This document shows positions 9,994 through 20,398 of a DNA stretch of 64,000 bases, in pieces. Positions within the stretch are counted from its first letter, which is position 1; every line of letters begins with the position of its first letter. The notes below the pieces were generated by a model. The model searched no databases, was not told where the DNA came from, and was given only the letters and a program-made list of their open reading frames with translations. A program made the position numbers and the translations under genes. This DNA comes from Plotosus lineatus (Eukaryota; Chordata; Actinopteri; Siluriformes; Plotosidae), in assembly GCA_024760905.1 (NCBI GenBank), contig CM045746.1, forward strand, positions 9,713,966 to 9,777,965, in the 5' to 3' direction.

Positions 9994-12634
9994 ATATTAT
10001 ATACAGTCAATGCAGCCGTGGGGTGTGAGGCACAAACCAGTGTCTCTCCCTCACGCCAGTCCCAAGCCCGGATAAATGCAGAGGGTTGCGTCAGGAAGGG
10101 CATCCGGCGTAAAACAAATGCCAAATAAAATATGCGAGTCACAACAAAGAATGTCATACTGGATCAGTCAAGGCCCGGGTTAACAACAACCACCATCAGT
10201 GCTGTTAACCAACAGGGTGCTGGTGGAACTTGGACAACTGTTGGTCGAAGACATCAAAGAAGGAGAGGCAGGAGGCGTGTCCGTAGGCAGAGAGAGAAGA
10301 GGAAAGGCATGAGTCTAGGACTGAAAGTAGGGACTTTGAATGTTGGAACTATGGCAGGAAAAGGTAGAGAGCTGGCTGACATGATGCAGAGGAGGAAGGT
10401 GGACATACTGTGTGTTCAGGAGACCAGGTGGAAAGGTAGCAAGGCTAGAAGCATAGGAGCCGGGTTTAAGCTGTTTTTTCATGGTGTGGATGGGAAGAGA
10501 AATGGAGTAGGAGTCATCTTGAAGGAGGAGTTTGTTAGGAATGTTCTAGAAGTGAAAAGAGTGTCAGACAGAGTGATGAGTCTCAAGTTAGAAATTGAAG
10601 TTCAATGTTGTTAGTGCTTATGCCCCACAGGCAGGATGTGAGCTAGAAGAGAAAGAGAGATTCTGGAGTGAGTTAGATGAAGTGATGCAGAGTACCCCCA
10701 GAGGTGAAAGAGTGGTCATTGGTGCAGACTTCAATGGACATGTTGGTGCAGGAAACGGAGGGGACGAGGAAGTGATGGGCAGGTTTGGTATCCAGGACAG
10801 GAATGCAGAAGGAGAGGCCCGAACACAGTAAACAAGAGTACAGGGAGACACAGCGTAAGGTGAAGGTAGCGGTGTCAAAGGCCAAACAGAGGGCGTATGA
10901 TGACTTGTATGCTTGGTTGGAAAATAAAGAGGGAGAAAATGATCTATTCAGGTTGGCACAGCAGAGAAATAGAGATGGGAAGGACGTGCAACAAGTTCGA
11001 GTGATTAAGGACAGACAGGGAAATGTATTGACTGATGACAGAAGTGTGCTGGGAAGATGGAAAGAGTACTTTGAAGTGTTGATGAATGAGGAAAATGAGA
11101 GAGAAAAAAGAGTAGAAGAGGTGAATGTTGAGGACCAGGAAGTAGCAAAGATTAGTAAGGGTGAAGTGAGGAGGGCATTGAAGAGGATGAAGAATGGAAA
11201 GGCAGTTGGCACTGATGACATACCAGTGGAGGTATGGAAGTGTCTAGGAGAGGTAGCAGTATATTTCCTGACAAGAACATTCAACAAGGTCTTAGAGAGT
11301 GAGAGAATGCCAGAGGAATGGAGGAGAAGTGTGATGGTGCCCATTTTTAAGAACAAGGTAGATGTGCAGAGTTGTGGCAACTACAGAGGGATAAAGTTGA
11401 TGAGCCATACGATGAAGTTATGGGAAAGAATAGTGGAAGCTAGACTAAGGGCAGAGGTCAGCATTTGTAAACAACAGTTTGGTTTCATGCCAAGAAAGAG
11501 CACCACAGATGCAGTGTTTGCCTTGAGAATGTTAATAGAGAAGTACAGAGAAGGTCAGACGGAGCTGCATTGTGCCTTTGTGGATCTGGAGAAAGCATAT
11601 GACAGGATGCTGAGAGAGGAACTGTGGTATTGCATGAGGAAGTCTGGAGCGGCAGAGAAGTATGTTAGAGTGGTGCAGGACATGTATAAGAGATGTAAGA
11701 CAGTGGTGAGGTGTGCTGTCGGTGTGACAGAAGAGTTCAAGGTGGAGGTAGGACTGCATCAAGGGTCAGCTCTGAGCCCCTTCTTGTTTGTTATGGCGAT
11801 AGACAGGCTGACAGACGAAGTTAGACAAGAATCTCCATGGACTATGATGTTTGCAGATGACATCGTTATCTGTAGTGAGAGCAGAGAACAAGTGCAGGCA
11901 AATCTAGAGAGGTGGAGGTATGCCCTGGAAAGGAGGGGAATGAAGGTTAGCCTCAGTAAAACAGAATACATGTGTGTGAATGACAAGGACCCAAGAGAAA
12001 CGGTGAGGTTACAGGGAGCAGAGATAAGGAAGGTGGAGGATTTTAACTACTTAGGTTCAACAATCCAGAGCAGTCGAGAGTGTGGAAAAGAGGTGAAGAA
12101 ACGTGTGCAGGCAGGTTGGAATGGTTGGAGAAAAGTGTCCGGTGTGATGTGTGATAGGAGGGTATCGGCAAGAATGAAAGGAAAAGTACAAGACGGTGTT
12201 GAGGCCATCAATGTTGTGTGGTTTACAAACAGTGGCCCTGGGGAAAAGACAGGAGGCCAAGCTGGAGGTAGCAGAGATGAAAATGTTGAGGTTCTCTTTG
12301 GGAGTAACGAGGATGGATAGGATCAGGAATGAGCACATCAGAGGGACAGCATATGTAAGACAAAGTCAGAGAGGCTAGATTGAGATGGTTTGGACATGTA
12401 CAGAGGAGGGATAGTGAGTATATTGGTAGTAGGATGCTGAGGTTGGAACTTCCAGGCAGAAGGCCTAGAGGAAGACCTAAGAGACGAATCATGGATGTGT
12501 TGAAGGAGGACATGAAGGTCGCTGTTATAAGAGAAGAAGATGCAAAGGATCGGGTGAGATGGAGGCAGATGATTCGCTGTGGCGACCCATGAAGGGAAAA
12601 GCCGAAAGGAAAAGAAGAGATATTATATACAGTC
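9994..12634 (+). mobile_element. RTE-clade LINE, near full length with internal deletion, TSD-flanked
   Basis: Element 10009-12619 is bracketed by an exact 15-bp target duplication ATATTATATACAGTC (9994-10008, 12620-12634). It has a 5' leader (AGGGTTGCGTCAGGAAGGGC), basic stretch, AP-endonuclease start (LKVGTLNVGTM, VQETRWKG, GVGVILKEEF; 10132-10831), then a deletion at about 10815 that joins the endonuclease (IQDRNAEGEA) to the RT linker. RT spans 10785-12320 with GLHQGSALSPFLF and FADD. Frameshifts near 10605, 12190 and 12350 precede the C-terminal part (12380-12592). The 3' end is GCCGAAAGGAAAAGAAGAG. Confidence 0.93.
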
Positions 12635-13548
12635 GATATTTATCTAGCTTGTACACTTGCATCCTTAAATTCAGCTTTCCATGTGTGGAAATTACACACA
12701 GCTTACAGTGGTGATTAAACTTAGACCATTTTCCGCCATCTTAAATAATAAACGCGAATAGTTGAAGAGATGTTATACCAAGTTTGTCCACAAGGAGGCG
12801 ATCATGTTAGCTAGTTTTTCGGTATTTGGGAAAATTTTTGTTTATGCTTTTGTTGCTGTTGTCGTTCCTCTGATTGTTTCTGAAATACAGTAGCCTTTAA
12901 GATCTTTATTTTATTCGAATTTTATTTTTACATGAGCCCCTCTCCCTGCCCTTCTCCAAGGCTATTCCAGATCTTCTGAAATTAAAATTCTGTTCATATC
13001 AAAGACACAGCAGCTCTGAATATATCATGGAGCAACAAAGGCAGTAAGCAATGCTTCGTTTCTGAATAAGTTTCATTGAGTCAATGTACAACTCAAATTG
13101 GCTTTGCATTTTTAATTTTGAATTTCGGAAGTGCAGCCCACGGAAACTGATGAATTTTACATAAGCATCTAATTAGAGAGAGTAAACACAGCGAGGTGTA
13201 TGCAGATCAGATCACACAGTGCCTTCTCTCTCCTTTTTCCTCTTTCTTTCACAGATAGACACTCGACTCAAGCATAATAATCAACCTGAAACATGATGCA
13301 TATTCAGTTCAAATATTTCAAACCTGCACCAGAAAGAAAATATGCCATGAGAGACTGAGTGAACATGTATTTTATGCATATGTAGTTTATTTGAACATGT
13401 ATACTAGCGGCAGGTAGTCCACTGATAGTCATATTTTACATAAAGGAGGCCTTAATGAATGAGTATTTATTTACAGTATTAAACACTTCTGAGCTTATGA
13501 TTAGTAACCCAGTGCATTATCTACTGAACTACCACTGACCCTTATTTA

Positions 13549-13587
<39 letters not shown>

Positions 13588-13760
13588 TGTGCGCATGTGT
13601 GTATTTTTTTAATTTGTGAAATATGAACAATCAACATTAATGTACTAGTATGTTTAAGTTACTTTCATACCTCACAGCTGCCAGTGTTTGACTTTAATAA
13701 CTCATGGTTACTTGGAGCAGTGCCAGGATAATTTTCCTTGTATTTCAGCATACATTAACC
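12635..13760. other. No gene recognised; (TG)n at about 13552-13598
   Basis: Unique-looking, A+T-rich sequence with no reading frame or splice-bounded exon that I recognise. One TG/CG microsatellite. Upstream chrna7 exons were looked for here and not found. Confidence 0.5.
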
Positions 13761-13764
13761 CAAA

Positions 13765-13886
13765 GGTTGCCCTGGCCTGGCCTGGTGAGCTGTCCACGGT
13801 GTACCCCGCCCTCACCCAGAGTCAGCCAAGACGGCCGCCAGCCTCCCCGCAACCCTAACTAGGATTAAGTGGTTTAGAAAATGAAT
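13765..13886 (+). repeat. LINE-like SINE tail (tail only)
   Basis: Matches the tail of the tRNA-headed SINE B form: GGTGAGCTGTCCACGGTGTA, CAGCCTCCCCGCAACCCTAA, then GTTTAGAAAATGAATG. No head or body. Confidence 0.65.
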
Positions 13887-14654
13887 GAACCCAATGGTGA
13901 AAAAGGAGTTTGGTCCCATGGTGGCACCGCTGTGTATGCTGGCTCCAGTGTTCCTTGGTTGTTTTTGGTGGGGGGGGATCCCCCTCTAATTATTAAAAAT
14001 ATATATATATGTTCTTACTCTTACAAAGCCTGGTTTGAAATGTTGATGCTTACATGTAATCAAACCAGAATTCTGTTCTCCTGCTGAGCTGAAACGGATG
14101 ATGAGAAGGCGGTGGAGTTTAATAGACACCGCCTACGATGGCTTCTTTTCCGTCAACGGCAGCAAGTCACTGCAATGACGATAAGCTTGTTTTATGAAAT
14201 GCTGAATGAACTAAATAACCTCATGGGGAGGTTTTAGCCTTCACCCTGTAACATGGCAACTGTTTAGCTTGGCTCGAGGTGTCCAGAGCTCACCTGACCG
14301 ATTGTGTCATGATGAAAATATGTAAAAAATAAATGATAAAAATCTTATGCCGTGCTTCTTCCTGATGTGCCTGTGTAACGTATATTGATCCATTTATTCA
14401 ATTCAGGCTCTGTGGATGTTTCTGAATTGAATAGTCATCTCGATGTCCTGTTTCAAGGACAATTCAGTGCCATGCACCCTGCTTTCAGAGAATTACCATC
14501 CAAACAGAGCAGTGAGGCTCAGTTCAGGGCTGCAGATGTTTAAGAAAAGTTCATTATGAAGCTCGTGAGAGTCAAAAGTGTAAAAATGTTTTTATTATTA
14601 TTATTATCAATGTTCCCTATTAGGATATGAGATACACCTGAAATATAAATATAT
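13887..14654. other. No gene recognised
   Basis: Contains a G-run (13970-13978), an AT run and a short ATT run near 14592. No similarity recognised. Confidence 0.4.
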
Positions 14655-15412
14655 ATCCCTTCAGGGGTCACCACAGCGAATCATCTGCCTCCATCTCACC
14701 CTATCCTCTGCATCTTCTTCTCTAAGACCAACTGCCTTCATGTCCTCCTTCACCACGTCCATGAATCGTCTCTTAGGTCTTCCTCTGGGCCTTCTGCTGG
14801 GAAGTTCCAACCTCAGCATACTACTACCAATATACTCACTATTCCTCCTCTGTACATGTCCAAACCATCTCAATCTAGCCTCTCTGACTTTGTCTCCAAA
14901 AACTTCTAACATGTGCTGTCCCCTCTGATGTACTCATTCCTGATCCTATCCATCCTCGTTTCTCCCAAAGAGAACCTCAACATTTTCAGCTCTGCTACCT
15001 CCAGCTCTGCCTCCTGTCTTTTCCCCAGGGCCACTGTTTCTAAACCATACAACATCGCTGGCCTCAACACCGTCTTGTACACTTTTCTTTTCATTCTTGC
15101 CAGTACCTTCCTATCACACATCACACCGGACACTTTTCTCCAACCATTCCAACCTGCCTGCACATGCTTCTTCACCTCTTTTCTACTGCTTTGGATTGTT
15201 GAGCCTAAGTACTTAAAATCCTTCCCCTTCTTTATCTCTGACCCCTGTAACCTCACTATTCCTCTTGGGTCCTTGTAGTTCACACACATGTATTCTGTTT
15301 TACTGAAGCTAACCTTCATTCCTCTCCTTTCCAGGGCATACCTTTTCATAGATTTTCCTGCACTTGTTCTCTGCTCTCACTACAGATCACAATGTCATCT
15401 ACAAACATCATA
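14655..15412 (-). mobile_element. RTE-clade LINE, 3' fragment
   Basis: Minus-strand copy of the RT C-terminal region and 3' end: RWFGHVQRRNSEYIG, PSRRPRGRPKRR, KYLGSTIQSS, YALERRGMKVSFSKTEY, with frame changes near 14910. Its 3' terminus (CCCTTCAGGGGTCACC on +) is at about 14658 and lacks the last 25 bp of the family end. 5' truncated at about 15412. Confidence 0.85.
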
Positions 15413-15429
15413 TTACATGCACTAAAATA

Positions 15430-15829
15430 TGTGTAAGGATCGCCTTAATCGGGCCCTCACACCTAGTCCTGTACACTGTCCAAATCCTTATATCTCAGTG
15501 TCTGGAGTACTCTGGGAACAGAAGACGACAAACCACACGAGTGAAATCAGTCTGGTTTATTCATCCACAGCTCAAAGGTGCATTCTTCGTGCAGTGTATT
15601 TATACAGTTTCTGTGCATGTGCAAGGAGATAAGTACAGTTTCAAGGGCACAGTCTTCATTATGTCCTAATATTGAGTTCCCTTCCGCCAAAGCTGTCACA
15701 TAGTTTCGGCTTCCTGTTGTTGATAGAACATAAAACATACTGCACCTGCACCGATAACAGGGAGTGAAACAGCTCATGCATCAATGTACAAAGAAACAGA
15801 CAAAATAACATAGTTGAGCCACATATACA
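15430..15829 (-). mobile_element. Candidate solo LTR
   Basis: Read on the minus strand the block starts TGTATATGTGG and ends CTTACACA (TG...CA). It has a TATA-like CTGTATAAATACACTG and about 45 bp downstream AATAAA in GATGAATAAACCAG, an arrangement expected for U3/R of an LTR. No matching second LTR, primer site or clear target duplication is seen, so it could be another kind of repeat. Confidence 0.35.
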
Positions 15830-15839
15830 GTCTCGAGGT

Positions 15840-16734
15840 TGAATACAACGTTCTCATTCTTCATTTAATCTTAACAATATGCTTCTTAAACACATTCTCT
15901 AGACAGTCTTACTCATTAATAGAGTATTAATGTAGTAAAATGTAGTAATGATTAAGAAAACTTTTCAATTTTTACTGTTATATTTATTGATGATAAAATA
16001 TAAACATTATACAGCATATACTGTTGTAAAGCACTAGTATTAAAGTCTTTTTCAATTATTATTCCAGTATAGTACCTAAGTCAATGTTTAGAATGTTTGT
16101 GTGTGAGATTTTATGTTCTATAGCATGTTTAGCTTTATTACGCTTCATGTCCTTTTACATTGAACTTGGAGTGACATCTTGACGTGACGTCTAATTGTCT
16201 AAGAGTCAAATTGTTTCTTTGTTCGTTTTAATTTGTTTTATTTGTTGTTTTGTTTGTTCATGTTTTGCACTATGCTCGTCTATGACCGGTCGGCCCTACT
16301 ACAGCTATGAGATCGCAGTCTTCAACTCCTATCCTGAACTAATATGCTATGGTATCTCAATGCTAGCCGCACCTAGGCTAACAATAAGCCCAGGCGGGGA
16401 GGGGCCGAACAACGACTCCGGCGCTTGGGATCGCAGGGGATGAAGGCCGTGAAACCAGCTGGGTGTACTCCCGACACACCCAGAAACAGAAACACACCAT
16501 AGAGCAGTCCTGTAGATCCCTCTGCGCTGCAATCTGAGCATGAAGATCGTCCATCTTGTTTCACAGGGACTGAACATTTTTAAGTAGTCTGACCGGAAGT
16601 GCTAACCTTCCACTTCTAACCAAGCGCCGGAGACTCTGAGAACTCCACCTGGGCTTATTGTTAGCCGGGGTGCAGCTAGCATAGTCATAGACGAGCATAG
16701 TGCAAAACATGAACAAACAACTGACTATGTATGA
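15840..16734. repeat. Fold-back composite repeat with Tigger-interior and LINE fragments
   Basis: 15870-16200 repeats parts of the Tigger-like interior (7440-7560 inverted; 3190-3330 direct). From about 16245 the sequence GTTCATGTTTTGCACTATGC...GCTAACAATAAGCCCAGG is repeated inverted at 16648-16722, enclosing about 250 bp that includes an antisense LINE-endonuclease-like stretch (AGFTAFIPCDPKRRSR on -). Confidence 0.6.
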
Positions 16735-17108
16735 CCTGACTGATGTATACGTACATGTATATGTGTATATAATATCAATGAATACATATTCAATGCTATA
16801 AATTCTTATAATAACAATTAAACATTTAAAAATGCATAAGATGCAAATAATATATAAATACAGACATACTCAGATGCGCACCTCACATAAAAATGTAAAT
16901 AGTTTTGATGGGGGGTTTTGGGTTGGGTTTTTTTTGTTTTTGATTGCTTGAGGTTTTTTGTATAATTGGCCTTGTTTTTGTGGCATTTTCCTTAACTTTT
17001 TCCCCTATTCTTCCTTAATTTCTTTATTTTTTAATTCAATGAATATTTAAAAAACAAACAAAAAAAACCCGCGATGCACTGAAGCCGCATGAATTGAAGC
17101 GCGAAGTA
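16735..17108 (+). mobile_element. Tigger-like MITE, right part (CAGGGATCCCTC family)
   Basis: Shares the internal run CATGTATATGTGTATATAAT, ACCTCACATAAAAATGTAA and the right end GAAGCGCGAAGTAGC with the complete MITE at 23321-23771. It lacks the left end and is joined on its right to an RTE fragment. Confidence 0.75.
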
Positions 17109-17818
17109 GCAAGTGTCAGACGGAGTGATGAGTTAGAAATTGAAGATGTGATGTTCAATGTTGTTCATGCTTATGTCCCACAGGCAGGATGTGAGCTAGA
17201 AGAGAAGGAGAGATTCTGGAATGAGTTAGATGAAGTGACACAGAGTACCCCCAGAGATGAAAGAGTGGTCATGTTGAGAAGAGGTGAAGAAGCGTGTGCA
17301 GGCAGGTTGGAATGGTTGGAGAAAAGTGTCCGGTGTGATAGGAAGGGATCGGCAAGAATGAAAGAAAAATTGTACAAGACCGTGTTGAGGCCAGCGATGT
17401 TTGATGGTTTAGAAACAGTGGCCCTGGGGAAAAGACAGGAGGCAGAGCTGGAGGTGGCAGAGATGAAAATGTTGAGGTTCTCTTTGGGAGTAACGAGGAA
17501 GGATAGGATCAGGAATGAGCACATCAGAGGGACAGCACATGTAAGATGTTTTGGAGACAAAGTCAGAGAGGCTAGATTGAGATGGTTTGGACATGTACAG
17601 AGGAGGGATAGTGAGTATATTGGTAGTAGTATGCTGAGGTTGGAACTTCCAGGCAGAAGCGCCCAGAGGAAGACCTAAGAGACGATTCATGGAAGTGGTG
17701 AAGTAGGACATAAAGGCAGTTGGTCTTAGAGAAGAAGATGCAGAGGATAGGGTGAGATGGAGGCAGATGATTCGCTGTGGTGACCCCTGAAGGGAACAGC
17801 CGAAAGGAAAAGAAGATA
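17109..17818 (+). mobile_element. RTE-clade LINE, internally deleted derivative
   Basis: Endonuclease piece (VMFNVVHAYVPQAGCELEE) is fused at about 17273 to the RT C-terminal end (RLEWLEKSVRCDRKGS, RPAMFDGLETVALGKRQEAE, RWFGHVQRRDSEYIG), so the whole RT core is missing while both flanks stay in frame for 194 codons (17094-17678). It ends in CCCCTGAAGGGAACAGCCGA. Non-functional. Confidence 0.85.
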
Positions 17819-17821
17819 GCA

Positions 17822-17972
17822 TTGAATATGTGTTTATTGATATTATATACACATATACGTGTACGTATACGTCTGTCGGGGGGGTTGGGGGGTTGATATG
17901 ACTTCGCGGAATTCGGTGGTCGCGGGGGGAATCTTGGTCCCAATTAACCACGGAAAGTGAGAGATCCCTGTA
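17822..17972 (-). mobile_element. Tigger-like MITE, left end (CAGGGATCTCTC family)
   Basis: Minus-strand copy of the left part of the 23321-23771 family: ACAGGGATCTCTCACTTTCC, GGTTAATTGGGACC, then TATACACATATAAT-type sequence. Truncated on the LINE side. Confidence 0.75.
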
Positions 17973-18075
17973 TATACTGTATAAATCTGTGTGGTTTAAT
18001 GTGACTATAAATCTTTCAGGACACTTTCGATTTTGGCTAAATATAATGAAATGTTATACAACAGAGATTAATGAT

Positions 18076-18080
<5 letters not shown>

Positions 18081-18107
<27 letters not shown>

Positions 18108-18123
18108 CTGTGTGTGTGTGTGT
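18081..18123. repeat. (TG)n abutting the 3' splice site of chrna7 TM1 exon
   Basis: About 43 nt of TG with one TC, running directly into the acceptor TGTAG. It takes the place of the pyrimidine tract. Confidence 0.95.
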
Positions 18124-18125
18124 AG

Positions 18126-18320
18126 GGGTACCAGGAAAAAGGAATGAGCTGTATTACGAGTGTTGTAAGGAGCCATACCCAGACGTGACCTACACGGTGA
18201 TCATCAGGAGACGGACGCTGTATTATGGACTCAACTTGCTCATCCCGTGCGTCCTCATCTCAGGCCTCGCATTGCTCGTCTTCCTGCTACCTGCTGACTC
18301 GGGAGAGAAGATCTCGCTGG
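18126..18320 (+). CDS. chrna7: chrna7-like exon: end of ligand-binding domain, TM1, start of TM2
   Basis: Part of a neuronal nicotinic acetylcholine receptor alpha-7-like subunit, a homopentamer-forming ligand-gated cation channel of the plasma membrane. The 195-bp exon encodes [20 protein letters not shown] (adjacent cysteines of the C-loop that mark alpha subunits), then [20 protein letters not shown] leading into TM1, ending [12 protein letters not shown] and one base of the next Gly codon. Acceptor AG at 18124-18125, donor GTAACA at 18321. The next exon continues in phase. Exon length and break points agree with CHRNA7. No preceding exon is visible between 1 and 18080. A paralogous alpha-8/alpha-11 fish subunit cannot be fully excluded. 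Confidence 0.93.
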
Positions 18321-18323
18321 GTA

Positions 18324-18326
<3 letters not shown>

Positions 18327-18374
<48 letters not shown>
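18327..18374. repeat. (CA)n directly after the chrna7 TM1 exon donor
   Basis: About 46 nt of CA beginning 7 bases into the intron, complementary to the (TG)n in front of the same exon. Confidence 0.95.
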
Positions 18375-18376
<2 letters not shown>

Positions 18377-18676
18377 CACGCACGTACATCGAATGACCGG
18401 AGAGCAGTGAAGCTGATCCTCTGTGTGCGGATCAATGTGAAAGTAAATTGAACAGTTATGTTTACGGTCTTGTATTTATAGATTTCAAATTTTTATTCTC
18501 AGTGTGTAGCGAATCTAAAGAAAGTGCTAACTTTATAATCATTTACGTCAGAATCTCTGCAATTCTGCAGATAATCATATAATGGATATTCTGTACTTCT
18601 CACCTGTTAGGATAAATCAGTGACTGGAGGTAGTCAGACACTTCAAAATTGCTTGTTTTTGTTTTTCCCTGCTCAG

Positions 18677-18763
18677 GAATCACCGTACTGCTGTCGCTCA
18701 CCGTCTTCATGCTGCTGGTTGCGGAGATCATGCCCGCCACCTCGGACTCCGTCCCCCTCATAG
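18677..18763 (+). CDS. chrna7: chrna7-like exon: TM2 pore helix
   Basis: The 87-bp exon encodes [20 protein letters not shown] followed by TSDSVPLI, the pore-lining TM2 and TM2-TM3 loop of alpha-7; the sequence matches the highly conserved vertebrate alpha-7 TM2. Acceptor GCTCAG ends at 18676. The exon must end at 18763 (ATA G), because the next exon supplies CT to complete the Ala codon of AQYFAST. The base pair after the exon is GC (ATAG|GCACGC), so this intron is of the rarer GC-AG class or carries a base change at +2. Confidence 0.93.
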   Translation, partial: ESPYCCRSPSSCCWLRRSCPPPRTPSPS

Positions 18764-19135
18764 GCACGCCTTGAAACCTTGAATTTATTCATTATCCTCA
18801 TAATGCTTGAAGGTCCTTGCACAGAATCGTGGAGTAAAAACATAAGGATTCTCACGTTTAAATTGGATTATAATAAATTATAGAAATGATATAATTTCAT
18901 TTCATGAATTTAATATTGAAGCAGTGTGCAAAAATGCAGCTGGGATGGTGAAGGGTGGCATAAAAACTGAGGGTGGTGTCATAGTGTGTGGGTCAATAGT
19001 GGGTGATCCATCTTCACAGTATGTAGGTCATGTGACACATTGACTGGGAGATAGTTCTCCAGTAGTGATAGTGCATTAAATGATTATCATATTAAATGAG
19101 ACATTTTTGGGAGGCACTTAAAGAATTATTGACAG

Positions 19136-19139
<4 letters not shown>

Positions 19140-19169
<30 letters not shown>
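19140..19169. repeat. (TG)n abutting the 3' splice site of chrna7 TM3 exon
   Basis: About 30 nt of TG directly before the TAG acceptor at 19169-19171, without a separate pyrimidine tract. Confidence 0.95.
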
Positions 19170-19171
<2 letters not shown>

Positions 19172-19281
19172 CTCAGTACTTTGCGAGTACAATGATGATC
19201 GTTGGCCTGTCTGTTGTTGTCACCGTCCTTGTCCTACAGTTTCACCACCACGATCCACACGGTGGAAAAATGCCAAAATGG
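19172..19281 (+). CDS. chrna7: chrna7-like exon: TM3
   Basis: The 110-bp exon encodes [20 protein letters not shown] then [19 protein letters not shown]3 and the start of the intracellular loop. Acceptor AG at 19170-19171, donor GTGAGT at 19282. It splices in phase to the last exon. All residues are compatible with a functional alpha-7 subunit. Confidence 0.95.
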
Positions 19282-19692
19282 GTGAGTGAAAGAAAAATCT
19301 GCGATTTAAATCACATGGTTCATACAGGTGCTTGAATGCCTTGAAAAGTACTTGAAAAAATAAATTATTTTGAAGCCCCTGGAATTGCCAGGCCATCCCT
19401 TCAAAATTAATGGTATTCTTACTCAGTCCTTGAAGAGTACTTGATTTTTAGCTTTGGGTCTATCTGCACAAGAAATGTATAACATTTAATTAAAAACCTC
19501 TGATTTTTATATCTTTTCTCCAGTAAAATCACAGAAAATTGATGTTTCTCAAGCGTCAGCTATAACACATCTTCCCGGAAGTTCCACTGTTATCGTTGTC
19601 AACTGTGTTGACGAACACCGTGTGCGAGTTAATTTTATGACATACAGATCCCATTCTCGGCAGTGTGGTATGGGCTTCCCAAGCGACCTTTG

Positions 19693-20078
19693 CGTTCGGC
19701 ACATGTGAATTCTGTCTTCCTTTCGGCTTTTTTCCCCTTTTACTCGGGAGTCGCCACAGCGAATCATCTGATTCGCACGTTTGATTTGGCAGAGGTTTTT
19801 ACGTCGGATGCCCTTCCTGTCACAACCCTTTTTAGTAAGGAACAGAAACACGCTGACGACTTTGCAGCTACTCTTTACAAAAGTCAGCAATGGTTCTTTT
19901 ACATGCCTCTCACCATAGACAGTGAGAGACATGGCCCGCCTTTGATAACCCAGTTAGCCGCATTGGGGGGGACAGTGACAACCTTGTGGAGAGTGGGACT
20001 CGAACCCCTAACCTTTGGATCAGCGATCCAGCGCCCTATACCACTAGACCACGACTGCCCCGTTCGGCACATGTGAAT
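19693..20078 (-). repeat. tRNA-headed SINE with RTE-derived tail, 18-bp TSD
   Basis: SINE 19711-20060 on the minus strand, flanked by exact duplications CGTTCGGCACATGTGAAT (19693-19710, 20061-20078). The 5' head is tRNA-like: box A TGGTCTAGTGGTATAGG, box B GGTTCGAGTCC. The body has TAACTGGGTTATCAAAGGC. The tail has GGGTTGTGACAGGAAGGGCA, an RTE 5'-leader block, joined to GATGATTCGCTGTGGCGAC ... AGCCGAAAGGAAG, the RTE 3' terminus. Mobilised in trans by the RTE LINE, by inference. Confidence 0.9.
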
Positions 20079-20398
20079 AAATATTTATAAAAAAGCTTAA
20101 TAGGATTGTATTGTACCAACAGCCACAATGCCAGGCGGCCGATGTATATTTAAAGCAGAATGGCAGGAGAACAAAGACTGCAGTGATTGCGTAGACATCG
20201 GCAAAAGTGGGCGTCTTGCGTTTTTGCGAAGCTTTTAAAAAAACATTGCAGTTGGTGCTCTGGGGGAGGAGCATTAAAAGTCGCACATAAAATCAAATGT
20301 CACTCACTGAAAAAACATGCAAAGACTTTAAAGAACCAAGGAGCACGAGGGGACTCTGATAAAAGACTAATGCAAATGAAATGCAGATGACCACAAAG

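Noticed and set aside
1..18080. Earlier chrna7 exons (ligand-binding domain)
   Set aside because: Looked for the WDLV end and the Cys-loop region; none found, so they are presumed to lie left of the window.
20000..20060. tRNA gene on minus strand
   Set aside because: The tRNA-like part is the head of a 350-bp SINE with target duplications.
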